Source: Flavobacteriia bacterium
Lineage (GTDB): Bacteria > Bacteroidota > Bacteroidia > Flavobacteriales_D > Crocinitomicaceae
DNA: 42,543 bases
Direction of reading: 5' to 3'
Assembly (NCBI GenBank): GCA_016178305.1
Contig: JACOTM010000067.1
Location: 1-42,543 of the forward strand
Shown one piece after another: positions 7,961 through 16,514 of this stretch (position 1 is the first letter of the stretch; the number at the start of each line of letters is the position of its first letter). A program made the position numbers and the translations under genes. The notes beneath the pieces are model-generated. The model made no database searches. It was not told where the DNA came from and saw only the letters and a list, made by a program, of their open reading frames with translations.

Positions 7961-10900
7961 ATGAAAAACTACTCTCTATTTCTACTTTTTCTATTTTCTT
8001 TTGTTTTTCCTTCAAATTCTCAATTAATAATTACGCCAAATGTTGGTAATACAGGAGTAATTAATACTGTAGGAGGGACAGGAATTGTTGTTTCAAATGT
8101 AACAATTAATTGTGGAAGCAATTCTTATGGAACATTTTCAAATGGTAATAATGCTGGTTTGGGATTAGGTACAGGACTGATATTGACAACAGGACAAACT
8201 TCTCAAATAAATTCGAATGGAACGAATCAAAATGATGATTTTGATATTGAGTTGGGTACTTTGTCTAATGATCCTCAATTAACAAGTGTAATAGGTTCAG
8301 GTGTTAATATTTTTGATCCATGCATTATTGAATTTGATGTAGTGCCACAATGTGGTTTAATCAGTATTACTTTTGTTTTTGGTTCAGATGAATATACGAA
8401 TTATGTGAGCGCAGGATTTAATGATGGCTTTGGTTTTTTTGTAACTGGACCAAAGCCTACAGGTGGAAATTATACGAATACAAATATTGCAACGTTACCA
8501 AATGGCACAATAGTCAGTATTGATAATGTTAATACAACGATGAATCCAACTTTTTTTACGAATAATAATAATGGAAGTTTTCTGAATCATTTGGATGGAT
8601 TTACACATGTATTAACCCCAACAATTGCTGTAATTCCCTGTCAAACATATCATTTTAAATTAGCTATTGCAGATGCCGCAGATGCAAACATTGACTCAGC
8701 AGTTTTGATTGATATTATTCAATGTAGTAATCCGTTAGTTGTAGCAACTTCTTCAACACCTGATCATTGTGGGAATGGTATCGGTACTGCTGCTGTAACG
8801 ACAACTGGTGGAACAGGTCCTTTTCAATATAGCTGGTCTCCTACTGGTGGAAATAATTCGACGGCACAAAATTTACAAAGTGGAACATATACGGTAACGG
8901 TAGTGGATGCATTAGCTTGTACACCTAATTCTACTTCTACCGTTGTTGTTGGGAATACGGGAATTATTCCAACGGTTGTCGTTCCTGCCAATATTGTAGC
9001 TTGTAATGGGCAACAAGTCAATTTAAATAATTTTTCAAGTTCTCAAACTGGAACAACATTTTCATGGACCAATTCAAATCCATCAATAGGTTTACTTGCT
9101 AATGGAATAGGAGGGCAACCGGCATTTTTAGCAATAAATACAGGGAATACCCCTCAAATTGCAACAATTACAGTTACTCCAAGTATTACGGGTGAATGTC
9201 CAGGTGTTTCAAGTTCTTATACGATTACAGTTATGCCAACACCAATAATGAATCCTATTTCAAATATTATTGTGTGTGCAGGAACAATGATTACAGTATC
9301 CACATTTTCCAGTTCTGTAGCAGGTACATCTTATAATTGGACGAATTCAAATGTTGGTATAGGATTATCAGCTAATGGAAGTACAAGTATCAATCCATTC
9401 ACTTCTGTCAATGCAACCAATAACCAGTTAGTTAGTTCTATTTCAATTGTACCATCAGCAAGTTCTTGTATTGGAGTACCAATTAATTTTACGATAAGTG
9501 TAAATCCAAATCCAATTGTTAATCCAATCAGTAATGTAATTGATTGTGTAGATAATGTTATTTTAGGTAGTGCTTTTACAAGTACACCTATAGGAGCTTC
9601 TTTTTCTTGGGTCAATTCCAATCCTTCAATAGGGTTAGCAGCTAATGGAAATATAGATTATATGTCTTTTACAGGGATGAATAGTGGAAGCATTTCGAAT
9701 ATTGCCACTGTTTCAGTTACGCCAACTTTAGGTGTTTGTGTAGGTCCTGCTTTGAATTATACCATTACGATTTCTCCAAAACCTATAATGACTCAACCTG
9801 ATAATATTTCTATTTGTGCAAATCAAAATATTATTATTCCTGTTTTCACTTCAATTCCGAACACTGGAGTGAATTATTCTTGGAGTAATTCAGATGCATC
9901 AATTGGTTTACCGTTAAATGGTATAGGGAATATTACTTCTTTTACGGGGAATAATTTAGGTGTAAATTCAATTTTTTCTACAATTAATGTGATACCTTCT
10001 ATTGGTCAGTGTCAAGGAAGTACACAATCTTTTACGATTGAAATATTACCAATTCCATCAATGAATCAGCCTAGTTCTATTACTGTTTGTCCGAATGAGT
10101 TGATAAGTCCAGATTTATTTGTAAGTACACCTATGGGGGCAACTTTTACATGGACCAATTCAAATTCAAGTATTGGTTTAGTTTCCAATGGAAGTTCTTC
10201 AATTTCTCCTTTTACTAGTATTAATTCTACCAATCTTATTCAGAATTCACAAATTAATGTTGTTCCAACTTTAGCGGGATGTTCTGGGATGATAACAACA
10301 TTTGATATTGCTGTAAAACCTATTCCTGTTTTGAATAATTTAAATGATTTGGTCAGTTGTGCAAATGAGACAGTTAATCTCCCTGTTTTTATTTCAACCC
10401 CGATCGGTGCGACTTTCAGTTGGGTGAATTCAAATGTTAATATTGGTTTGGGAGGAAGTGGAAATGGTTCAATTCTGCCATTTACAACAGTGAATAATGG
10501 GACAACTCCTTTGGTTTCTTCCATTGAAGTGGGTTTAGTATTGTCGGGTTGTATAGGAATTACAGAGATATTTGATATAACAATAAATCCTATTCCATCA
10601 GTGATTGTAACGAATAATTCTCCTCTTTGTGAGCACGAGAATTTAGAATTGAGTATTGAAGCTGTTTCAAATGCGATTTATTCATGGAGTGGACCAGAGG
10701 GCTTTGAGTCAACATTGCAAAATCCAATGATTTCAGATGTTTCTATTATGAATGCAGGTACTTATTTTGTTTCTGTTTTGGCGAATGGATGTGTTGATTC
10801 TACTACGACAGAAGTGATTGTTTATCCTGTAATATTGTCTGAAATAATAAGTATAGATCCATTATGTATCAATGCAGCACCAGTTACCTTACAAGCAACA

Positions 10901-11845
10901 AATTTGGATGGAGTTTGGTCTGGTATGGGGATTGTAGATTCCATTGCAGGCATTTTTGACCCATCATTAGCCGTTATTGGGATTAACGAAATTACATTTG
11001 AAATGAATGGTGAGTGTCCAACTTCAACAACGACGCAAATTGAAGTTAATCCGATTCCAATAGCAAGTTTTTATGCAGACATTCAATCTGGATGTTTGCC
11101 TTTAGAAGTGAAATTTATCAATCAATCATTACCGCAGGCTGATTTCTCACAATGGACTTTCGGTGATTTGTCACAGTCAAATAGTAATTCAGATACTTTG
11201 GTTCATGTTTATAATTCGATAGGTTGTTTTGATGTTAATTTAATTTCGAATACCAGCGGTTGTTCAGACGATACTTTACAATCGCAAATGATATGTGTTT
11301 ATCCTTCAGCGGTGGCAAATTTTTTAATAAGTGAACCAGATTCATTATTAACCATTTCAAATTCATTCGTGCATTTTGATAATTTATCTGAATTGGCGGA
11401 TAGTTATAGTTGGAGTTTAGGTGATGGAACGACAGCTAATGAGTTTAATCCAGAACATTTATATCCAGGTGTTCCTGCAAAATATACGGTTACTTTAATT
11501 GCGAATAATTTATACAATTGTCCTGATACTGCAATGCAAATTATTCAAATACATGATGAATTAATCTTTTATGTTCCGAATACATTTACGCCGGATAACG
11601 ATCATTTTAATCAAACATTTCAACCTGTTTTTTCATCAGGTTTTAAAGAAGATTCATTTCGAATGTTGATTTTCAATCGATGGGGGGAAATAATATTTGA
11701 GTCTAAAAATGCAAAAATAGGATGGGATGGGACGTATGGTGGATCTTTAGTTCAAGATGGTGTTTATACTTGGAAAATAGAATTTAAAGAAATAGAAAGT
11801 GATAAAAAATATAGAAAGTTAGGACATGTGAATGTTTTAAGATGA
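7961..11845 (+). CDS. Secreted repeat protein with choice-of-anchor L, SprB, PKD-like repeats and T9SS type B sorting domain
   Basis: The 1294-residue protein has a signal peptide (KNYSLFLLFLFSFVF, cleavage near SNSQ, residue 20). A choice-of-anchor L region (about 22-265, with VVPQCGLISITFVFGSDEYTN) comes next, then a SprB-type repeat (about 267-330, GGTGPFQYSWSPTGG) and six PKD-like units of about 90 residues (336-879). Ig/PKD domains follow (one with YSWSLGDGTTANEFNPEHLY), and the gliding-motility-type C-terminus ends it (FYVPNTFTPDNDHFNQTF, FNRWGEIIFES, WDGTYGG, DGVYTWKI). The protein should cross the outer membrane through the type IX system and be held at the surface, probably as an adhesin or surface-layer component. 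Its own terminator follows; no clear promoter was found. Confidence 0.93.
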   Translation: MKNYSLFLLFLFSFVFPSNSQLIITPNVGNTGVINTVGGTGIVVSNVTINCGSNSYGTFSNGNNAGLGLGTGLILTTGQTSQINSNGTNQNDDFDIELGTLSNDPQLTSVIGSGVNIFDPCIIEFDVVPQCGLISITFVFGSDEYTNYVSAGFNDGFGFFVTGPKPTGGNYTNTNIATLPNGTIVSIDNVNTTMNPTFFTNNNNGSFLNHLDGFTHVLTPTIAVIPCQTYHFKLAIADAADANIDSAVLIDIIQCSNPLVVATSSTPDHCGNGIGTAAVTTTGGTGPFQYSWSPTGGNNSTAQNLQSGTYTVTVVDALACTPNSTSTVVVGNTGIIPTVVVPANIVACNGQQVNLNNFSSSQTGTTFSWTNSNPSIGLLANGIGGQPAFLAINTGNTPQIATITVTPSITGECPGVSSSYTITVMPTPIMNPISNIIVCAGTMITVSTFSSSVAGTSYNWTNSNVGIGLSANGSTSINPFTSVNATNNQLVSSISIVPSASSCIGVPINFTISVNPNPIVNPISNVIDCVDNVILGSAFTSTPIGASFSWVNSNPSIGLAANGNIDYMSFTGMNSGSISNIATVSVTPTLGVCVGPALNYTITISPKPIMTQPDNISICANQNIIIPVFTSIPNTGVNYSWSNSDASIGLPLNGIGNITSFTGNNLGVNSIFSTINVIPSIGQCQGSTQSFTIEILPIPSMNQPSSITVCPNELISPDLFVSTPMGATFTWTNSNSSIGLVSNGSSSISPFTSINSTNLIQNSQINVVPTLAGCSGMITTFDIAVKPIPVLNNLNDLVSCANETVNLPVFISTPIGATFSWVNSNVNIGLGGSGNGSILPFTTVNNGTTPLVSSIEVGLVLSGCIGITEIFDITINPIPSVIVTNNSPLCEHENLELSIEAVSNAIYSWSGPEGFESTLQNPMISDVSIMNAGTYFVSVLANGCVDSTTTEVIVYPVILSEIISIDPLCINAAPVTLQATNLDGVWSGMGIVDSIAGIFDPSLAVIGINEITFEMNGECPTSTTTQIEVNPIPIASFYADIQSGCLPLEVKFINQSLPQADFSQWTFGDLSQSNSNSDTLVHVYNSIGCFDVNLISNTSGCSDDTLQSQMICVYPSAVANFLISEPDSLLTISNSFVHFDNLSELADSYSWSLGDGTTANEFNPEHLYPGVPAKYTVTLIANNLYNCPDTAMQIIQIHDELIFYVPNTFTPDNDHFNQTFQPVFSSGFKEDSFRMLIFNRWGEIIFESKNAKIGWDGTYGGSLVQDGVYTWKIEFKEIESDKKYRKLGHVNVLR
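8966..10597 (+). repeat. Six tandem PKD-like (PKD_5 type) coding repeats
   Basis: Six units of about 272 bases encode the pattern C-N15-TFSWTNSNPSIGL-N-NG-...-F-...-C-G-...-ITV-PIP. Each unit keeps two Cys and the W-NSN-IGL core. DNA identity between units is modest, so the array is old and not a recent amplification. Confidence 0.85.
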
Positions 11846-11892
11846 AATTTAAGTTTTTCAATATCAAGTTGTTTTAGTGTGTTAGGTTAATT

Positions 11893-11919
11893 AAGCGAGT
11901 GAAAACTCGCTTTTTTTTT
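11893..11919 (+). terminator. Intrinsic terminator of the T9SS type B gene
   Basis: AAGCGAGT pairs perfectly with ACTCGCTT across a GAAA loop, followed by a run of T. It lies about 50 bases after the stop codon. Confidence 0.93.
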
Positions 11920-11948
11920 GAAAAAAAATGTTAATTAATTTTTATTTC

Positions 11949-11969
11949 TATATTTGTTTATTAACTTTG
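11949..11969 (+). promoter_or_regulatory. Promoter -7 elements of the winged-helix operon
   Basis: Two exact TAnnTTTG motifs follow each other: TATATTTG at 11949-11956 and TAACTTTG at 11962-11969. The second overlaps the palindrome at 11964-11980, so the downstream start site should be under operator control. Confidence 0.6.
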
Positions 11970-11980
11970 TAATACAAAGT
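11964..11980 (+). promoter_or_regulatory. Operator palindrome, copy 1
   Basis: ACTTTGTA-A-TACAAAGT is a perfect inverted repeat with 8-base arms around one base. It overlaps the -7 element and is followed by ACTTTTAA, which also follows copy 2 at 12950. The winged-helix protein encoded in this operon is the obvious candidate to bind it. Confidence 0.7.
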
Positions 11981-11998
11981 ACTTTTAAAAAAGTTATT

Positions 11999-12637
11999 AT
12001 GACGGATAAAAATCAACATTTAGAAACGCTTTCAGAGATTAGGTCTTTAATGGAAAAGTCTTCAAAATTTATTTCATTGAGTGGCTTGTCGGGAATTTTT
12101 GCAGGGATTTTTGCTTTGTTGGGAGCAGGTGTTGCATTTTTGTATCTTAATTTTCAATTTGCTACAAAAGCATATTATGATTATGCTTATTTAGATGATG
12201 GAAGTGTTAATTTTCAATTTTTCACGTTTTTCTTTTTGAATGCTTTTACAGTGTTAGTATTGTCTGTTGTTTTTGGAGTGTATTTCACTATTCGAAAAGC
12301 AAAAAAAAATAAGCAGTCTATCTGGGATGCTGCATCTAAGCGATTGATGATTAATTTATTGATTCCTTTAGTGACGGGCGGAGTATTTTGTTTTATTCTT
12401 TTATATCATAGTTTATTTGGATTAATAGCACCTGTGACTTTAATTTTCTACGGATTAGCCTTGTTAAATGCTAGTAAATATACATTAAACGATATTCGTT
12501 ATTTAGGTATTTCTGAAATAGTATTAGGTCTTATTTCTTCTTTTATCATCGGTTATGGTCTTTACTTTTGGGCTATCGGTTTTGGTGTCTTGCATATTGT
12601 TTATGGTGCTGTGATGTACTTCAAGTACGAAAAATGA
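11999..12637 (+). CDS. Integral membrane protein of unknown function in the winged-helix operon
   Basis: The ATG at 11999 is preferred over upstream starts, which would lie inside the operator. The 212-residue product has a short hydrophilic head (about 35 residues) and then about six hydrophobic segments: ISLSGLSGIFAGIFALLGAG, the stretch around FFFLNAFTVLVLSVVFGVYF, LLIPLVTGGVFCFILLY, LIFYGLALLNASKYTL, EIVLGLISSFIIGYGLYF and the C-terminal GFGVLHIVYGAVMYF. It resembles membrane proteins found beside winged-helix regulators in many Bacteroidota; no enzymatic motif is visible. Its stop codon overlaps the ATG of the regulator gene (ATGA), so the two are translationally coupled. Confidence 0.75.
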   Translation: MTDKNQHLETLSEIRSLMEKSSKFISLSGLSGIFAGIFALLGAGVAFLYLNFQFATKAYYDYAYLDDGSVNFQFFTFFFLNAFTVLVLSVVFGVYFTIRKAKKNKQSIWDAASKRLMINLLIPLVTGGVFCFILLYHSLFGLIAPVTLIFYGLALLNASKYTLNDIRYLGISEIVLGLISSFIIGYGLYFWAIGFGVLHIVYGAVMYFKYEK

Positions 12638-12933
12638 AAAATTATATTGAAAATATAAACAAGGCTTTTGAGAGTCGAATTCGCTTGGGAATTATGTCTA
12701 TTCTTATGGTGAATGATACGGTGGATTTTGCAGCTGTTAAAGAAATGTTGAATATTACGGATGGAAATTTAGCAAGTCATGTTGCTGCCTTGGAGAAAAT
12801 GGGATTTGTTGAAGTTCGAAAGCAATTCGTAGGAAAAAAACCAAATACAACCTATCTGGCGACACAAGAAGGTAAAATAGCTTTTACAGATCATTTGAAT
12901 GCTTTGGAAAATTTGATCAAAAAGACGAGTTAA
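12634..12933 (+). CDS. Winged-helix transcriptional regulator (ArsR/MarR-like, PF13601 type)
   Basis: From the ATG at 12634 the product is 99 residues and almost entirely one winged helix: FESRIRLGIMSIL, VDFAAVKEMLNITDGNLASHVAALEKMGFVEVRK (helix-turn-helix), then the wing FVGKKPNTTYLATQEGKIAF and a last helix. Longer reading upstream would run in another frame through the preceding membrane protein and is rejected. It is the likely ligand of the palindromes at 11964-11980 and 12950-12966, giving autoregulation and control of the next operon. What it senses is unknown. Confidence 0.9.
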   Translation: MKNYIENINKAFESRIRLGIMSILMVNDTVDFAAVKEMLNITDGNLASHVAALEKMGFVEVRKQFVGKKPNTTYLATQEGKIAFTDHLNALENLIKKTS

Positions 12934-12949
12934 AAAAATTTAATCATGA

Positions 12950-12966
12950 ACTTTGTAATTCAAAGT
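12950..12966 (+). promoter_or_regulatory. Operator palindrome, copy 2
   Basis: ACTTTGTA-A-TTCAAAGT repeats copy 1 (11964-11980) with one arm mismatch and is again followed by ACTTTTAA. It lies 20 bases before the next gene and overlaps a -7-like GAACTTTG. Confidence 0.65.
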
Positions 12967-12985
12967 ACTTTTAATTTATATAGAT

Positions 12986-13684
12986 ATGGAATTGTACACA
13001 TTTGGGATTTTTGCATTCATTTATGGTTTGTATATATTAATAATTGTGATTAAAATTATTAGCTCAATTATTGGTGAATTATGGCTTCGAGAATGGAAAG
13101 TTGTTCAAAGAAAGTTCATAGGAGCATCTGTTATTCATACGTTGGTAGGTCCTGTTATTGGTTTTTTAAGATTTGATGATTACGGTAGCGATATGCCGTT
13201 TTCAAAAAAACATGTATTGACCATTTTTACGTTCTATTTAGTCGCTACTTGCTCATATTGGTATTCTATATATTATCGTTCTAAAATGTCATATTATGGA
13301 AAAATAATAACCACTTTCGGTATTGTTCAAGGTATTCTATTGTGTTTAATTATTAGTATTCATTTTGCTAATTATTACCATTTAGGTCTTCTCTTTCCAT
13401 TTTGTGGTTTTGAATTATTGTGCCCAATCGTAGCATTTTTTCTTTTATTGAAAGAATTAATTAAAATTCAAAAGCATTTTTTTAGAAATACTTTTCCTTC
13501 ATTTCACTCCAAAGATATAGAGGTTTATTCATTGATTCATAAGCTTGAAGAATTGTTTCTATTTGTGCCATTTTTACTTCTCTTTATATTTATTCAAATT
13601 ATTGTTTTACAGTTTTTTGGGCAGGATATTGACAGTGTTTTTAAGGTGTTTTCTGAATCATCTGGGTTTGTTTTTTCAAATTAA
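12986..13684 (+). CDS. Multi-pass membrane protein of unknown function
   Basis: The 232 residues contain about six hydrophobic segments (near 5-30, 45-60, 78-95, 107-127, 135-157 and 190-213) and no recognised catalytic motif. The conserved-looking stretch is VGPVIGFLRFDDYGSDMP, around residues 55-72. The gene stands directly behind operator copy 2, so it should be co-regulated with the winged-helix operon, and is followed after 73 bases by a DUF4173-like gene. It may belong to a domain family of unknown function; I do not recognise it with certainty. Confidence 0.65.
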   Translation: MELYTFGIFAFIYGLYILIIVIKIISSIIGELWLREWKVVQRKFIGASVIHTLVGPVIGFLRFDDYGSDMPFSKKHVLTIFTFYLVATCSYWYSIYYRSKMSYYGKIITTFGIVQGILLCLIISIHFANYYHLGLLFPFCGFELLCPIVAFFLLLKELIKIQKHFFRNTFPSFHSKDIEVYSLIHKLEELFLFVPFLLLFIFIQIIVLQFFGQDIDSVFKVFSESSGFVFSN

Positions 13685-13757
13685 AATTTTTACAGAGCTA
13701 AGGTTTTTAGCTGACAGTTCAATAAAAAGAATTTTTAAACAATTAAATAACAATACA

Positions 13758-15182
13758 ATGAAAAATAAAAATTGGATAATTACAGGAGTTGCAGGAATTT
13801 ATAGCTACTTGTTTTATAGTGAATATGTAGGATTGAATATTGTTCTATTTACCTGTATTTTAATAGGAGGCTTTGTGTCAATTCAAAGAAATTTATTTCG
13901 AAACAAAGCATGGTTATTAATTGCTTTAGCGAGTTTTTTTTCAGCTCTTAGTACGTTTATTTATGGAAATAATTTGGCTTTCGGTGCCACTATTGTGAGT
14001 CTGATGATTTTGTCAGGAATCAGTTTAAGTTCGCGTTCCAGTATATTTTTCTCATTGTTTTATGGGATGATAACTTTAGGAACTTCACCTTATTTCATGA
14101 TATGTGATTTTTTTAAAAAGAAACAGAAAGGAGTTGAGCAGAGTGTTTGGAAAAAGAAATTATTATTAATAGTACTTCCTTTGCTTGTCACAATTGTCTT
14201 TTTTTTGATATATAAAAATTCAAATCCAATTTTTAGTTTGTTTGCTGATAAAATTAATTTTAATTGGATTTCATGGTCTTGGATTTTCTTTACTATTCTA
14301 GGTTTTATATTGGTTTTTGGGTTTTATAATCCGGTGAAATTTAAATCGTTGAGTGAAATAGATGAGGTTGATTCTTTGAAAATTGAAGAGAAAGATTATC
14401 GTAAACTATTTCTAAATGGCAAAGAAGTCTTAATTGTTGATGAGTATTTTTCAGGAAAAGTATTATTTGTTTTACTAAATTCTTTGATTGCAATTGTGAA
14501 TATATTGGATGTTAATTTTGTTTTACTTGATTCTCCAATTCCTGAAGGTTTAACAATGGCTCAATTTTTACATCAAGGAGTCGGGATGTTGGTTGTTTCA
14601 ATTCTAATTTCAATTCTAATTATTTTGTTTTTTTTCAGGGGGCAATTGAATTATTTTGAAAAAAATAAAACGCTGAAATTATTAGCATATATCTGGATTT
14701 TACAAAATATTTTCATGTTAATTTCAGTTTGTTTTAAAAATAACCTATATATAGAATCGTATGGCTTGACATATAAGCGTATCGGGATATATGTTTATGT
14801 TTTATTAACTATTATTGGATTAGTGACAACTTATTTGAAAGTTAGAAATGCTCAGAAAAATTTATACTTAGTACGAGTGAATGGGTGGACTTTTTACGTT
14901 GTATTTGTAATCTCTTGTTTTGTGAATTGGGACCAATTAATTGTGGATTATAATCAAAAAGGAAAACATGAAATAGATGCATATTATATGTTGTCTATGT
15001 CAGATGTTACCTTACCATCTTTGATTCAATATTCCAATCGGATAAAAGATATTAAAACACGAAAATTTTTCAGGCAAAGACTAAAAGAAAGAATTAAAAA
15101 TTTTCAGAAACATGCCAATAATCGAACTTGGAAATCAAATGTTTATTTGTATTCAAAAGTAAATTCAAAGTTGTACCATTAA
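13758..15182 (+). CDS. DUF4153/DUF4173-like multi-pass membrane protein
   Basis: The ATG at 13758 gives 474 residues; longer upstream reading would overlap the previous gene by about 140 bases in another frame. There are around ten hydrophobic segments. The C-terminal half matches the DUF4173/DUF4153 pattern, with LFFFRGQLNYFEKNKTLKLL, then WILQNIF, the diagnostic YGLTYKRIGIYVYV, and a soluble tail (DAYYMLSMSDVTLPSL). The function of the family is unknown. In Bacteroidota it is often linked to small winged-helix regulators, as seen here. It appears to start the run DUF4173-DUF1361-diacylglycerol kinase. Confidence 0.78.
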   Translation: MKNKNWIITGVAGIYSYLFYSEYVGLNIVLFTCILIGGFVSIQRNLFRNKAWLLIALASFFSALSTFIYGNNLAFGATIVSLMILSGISLSSRSSIFFSLFYGMITLGTSPYFMICDFFKKKQKGVEQSVWKKKLLLIVLPLLVTIVFFLIYKNSNPIFSLFADKINFNWISWSWIFFTILGFILVFGFYNPVKFKSLSEIDEVDSLKIEEKDYRKLFLNGKEVLIVDEYFSGKVLFVLLNSLIAIVNILDVNFVLLDSPIPEGLTMAQFLHQGVGMLVVSILISILIILFFFRGQLNYFEKNKTLKLLAYIWILQNIFMLISVCFKNNLYIESYGLTYKRIGIYVYVLLTIIGLVTTYLKVRNAQKNLYLVRVNGWTFYVVFVISCFVNWDQLIVDYNQKGKHEIDAYYMLSMSDVTLPSLIQYSNRIKDIKTRKFFRQRLKERIKNFQKHANNRTWKSNVYLYSKVNSKLYH

Positions 15183-15195
15183 TATAAAAATAGCT

Positions 15196-15849
15196 ATGAA
15201 GACTAATCAAAAACAAAATATCCTCATTGGAATAACGACAGTATTTTGCTTCCTGTTGTTAATTGCACGGTTTTACATTTCAAATTCATTCAATTATTCT
15301 TTTTTAATTTGGAATTTAATTTTAGCGTGGATTCCATTAATTATTTCTCGTTATTTAGCTCGAAAACATGAATTTATATCGATAAATAATCGGTTGATTT
15401 TACTTTTCTCATGGCTAGTCTTTTTTCCAAATGCCCCTTATATTTTAACTGATTTGTTTCATTTAAGTCCTAAAATGGGAGTGCCATTATGGTTTGATTT
15501 AATTTTGATAATTTCTTTCGCATGGAATGGTTTGCTGATAGGATTTTTATCTTTATTGGAAATTCACCAGCTTTTAAATTATTATTTTATCAATTCGGTG
15601 ACTTGGTTTTTCGTTTCTTTTATGATGATTTTGTCAGGTTTTGGGATTTATTTAGGAAGATTTGAACGATGGAATAGTTGGGATATTGCGACACATCCAT
15701 TTGTATTTATGAAGCGTATTTTTTTTAGTCTAACAAACATAGAATTATTGCCTCGAATTTTGGGAGTTACTTTTGTTTTTGGTATATTTTTGATTGTGAG
15801 TTATTTAACTATTTATTTTTTAACACAAAAACATGAAACAGAACAGTGA
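15196..15849 (+). CDS. DUF1361 membrane protein
   Basis: The 217-residue protein has about six membrane segments and the DUF1361 signatures: LIWNLILAWIPLIISRYLA, the strongly conserved WLVFFPNAPYILTDLFHL (about 72-90), WFDLILI-SFAWNGLLIGFLSL, and GFGIYLGRFERWNSWDI. The family's role is unknown. It starts 13 bases after the preceding gene and its last 17 bases overlap the start of the diacylglycerol kinase gene in another frame, so these three are one operon. The neighbour suggests a role in membrane lipids or envelope, but only by association. Confidence 0.85.
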   Translation: MKTNQKQNILIGITTVFCFLLLIARFYISNSFNYSFLIWNLILAWIPLIISRYLARKHEFISINNRLILLFSWLVFFPNAPYILTDLFHLSPKMGVPLWFDLILIISFAWNGLLIGFLSLLEIHQLLNYYFINSVTWFFVSFMMILSGFGIYLGRFERWNSWDIATHPFVFMKRIFFSLTNIELLPRILGVTFVFGIFLIVSYLTIYFLTQKHETEQ

Positions 15850-16228
15850 TTTTTCCATTTGGAAGCGAATAAAAAGTTTTAAATATGCTTTAAAAGGTAT
15901 TCAAACGATGTTTCAAACAGAACATAATTCATGGATTCATTTATTTACCGCTATTTTGGTTTCGATAGCAGGGATTTTTTTTGAAATCAATTTTTCCGAA
16001 TGGTGCTTTCTTATTTTGGCAATTGGTTTTGTTTTTATGACTGAAATTATAAATACAGCGATTGAAAAATTGACAGATTTAGTTTCGCCCAATTATCATC
16101 CTTTAGCACAAAAAGTGAAAGATTTGGCTGCCGGAGGGGTGTTGATAGCGTCTTTTACTGCTTTGTTAATAGGGGTATTTATATTTGGAAATAAAGTATA
16201 TATTCTTATTTTGAATCAAATCCATTGA
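15833..16228 (+). CDS. Diacylglycerol/undecaprenol kinase family protein
   Basis: The 131 residues match DgkA-type small integral kinases: an amphipathic N-terminus (FKYALKGIQTMFQTEHNSWIHL) and three membrane segments, with the catalytic signature EIINTAIEKLTDLVSP (about 75-90) and KVKDLAAGGVLI in the third. In Gram-positive bacteria such proteins phosphorylate undecaprenol, in E. coli diacylglycerol; which substrate is used here is unclear. The gene overlaps the DUF1361 gene by 17 bases and its 3' end overlaps the convergent ABM gene by 23 bases. Confidence 0.9.
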   Translation: MKQNSDFSIWKRIKSFKYALKGIQTMFQTEHNSWIHLFTAILVSIAGIFFEINFSEWCFLILAIGFVFMTEIINTAIEKLTDLVSPNYHPLAQKVKDLAAGGVLIASFTALLIGVFIFGNKVYILILNQIH

Positions 16229-16511
16229 AATATTCATTAACCGACCAAGCTTCTGGTTTTTCAGCAAACCAAGGCTTGATAGTTGGCCAAATTTTTCCAA
16301 AGGTTTCAGAATCCCTGTATGAATTTAAGGCTCCTTCATTTTCCCAATGGCTGTAAGTCATAATAATCGAAGGGTTCTTAATGTCTTGCAAAAGTTTCAT
16401 CGCGATGCAGCCTGGGAAATTGTTGACTTGATGTTTAATCGTTTCAAAAAAGGTTAAAAAAGTTTCTACTTTTTCATCTTGAAAATGTAATTTAACAATT
16501 CTAGTTATCAT
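16206..16511 (-). CDS. ABM-domain (antibiotic biosynthesis monooxygenase-like) protein
   Basis: The 101-residue protein is a single ferredoxin-like ABM fold: MITRIVKLHFQDEKVETFLTFF, then FPGCIAMKLLQD, IIMTYSHWENEGALNSYRDSE and the C-terminal TIKPWFAEKPEAW. Such small dimers include quinol monooxygenases and heme-degrading proteins, but many have no known substrate. It starts three bases after the stop codon of the SAM hydroxide adenosyltransferase gene, so they are co-transcribed. Its 3' end overlaps the end of the convergent kinase gene, leaving no room for a separate terminator. Confidence 0.85.
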   Translation of the reverse strand: MITRIVKLHFQDEKVETFLTFFETIKHQVNNFPGCIAMKLLQDIKNPSIIMTYSHWENEGALNSYRDSETFGKIWPTIKPWFAEKPEAWSVNEYFNGFDSK

Positions 16512-16514
16512 AAT

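Noticed and set aside
8966-10597. CRISPR-like or recent tandem duplication
   Set aside because: The periodicity is at the protein level (PKD-like units of about 90 residues) with diverged DNA, so it is a domain array.
12568-12633. Upstream extension of the winged-helix gene
   Set aside because: The added residues are an off-frame reading of the membrane protein; the ATG at 12634 makes the usual ATGA overlap.
13545-13757. Upstream extension of the DUF4173-like gene
   Set aside because: It overlaps the coding end of the preceding gene in another frame; the ATG at 13758 gives the normal start.
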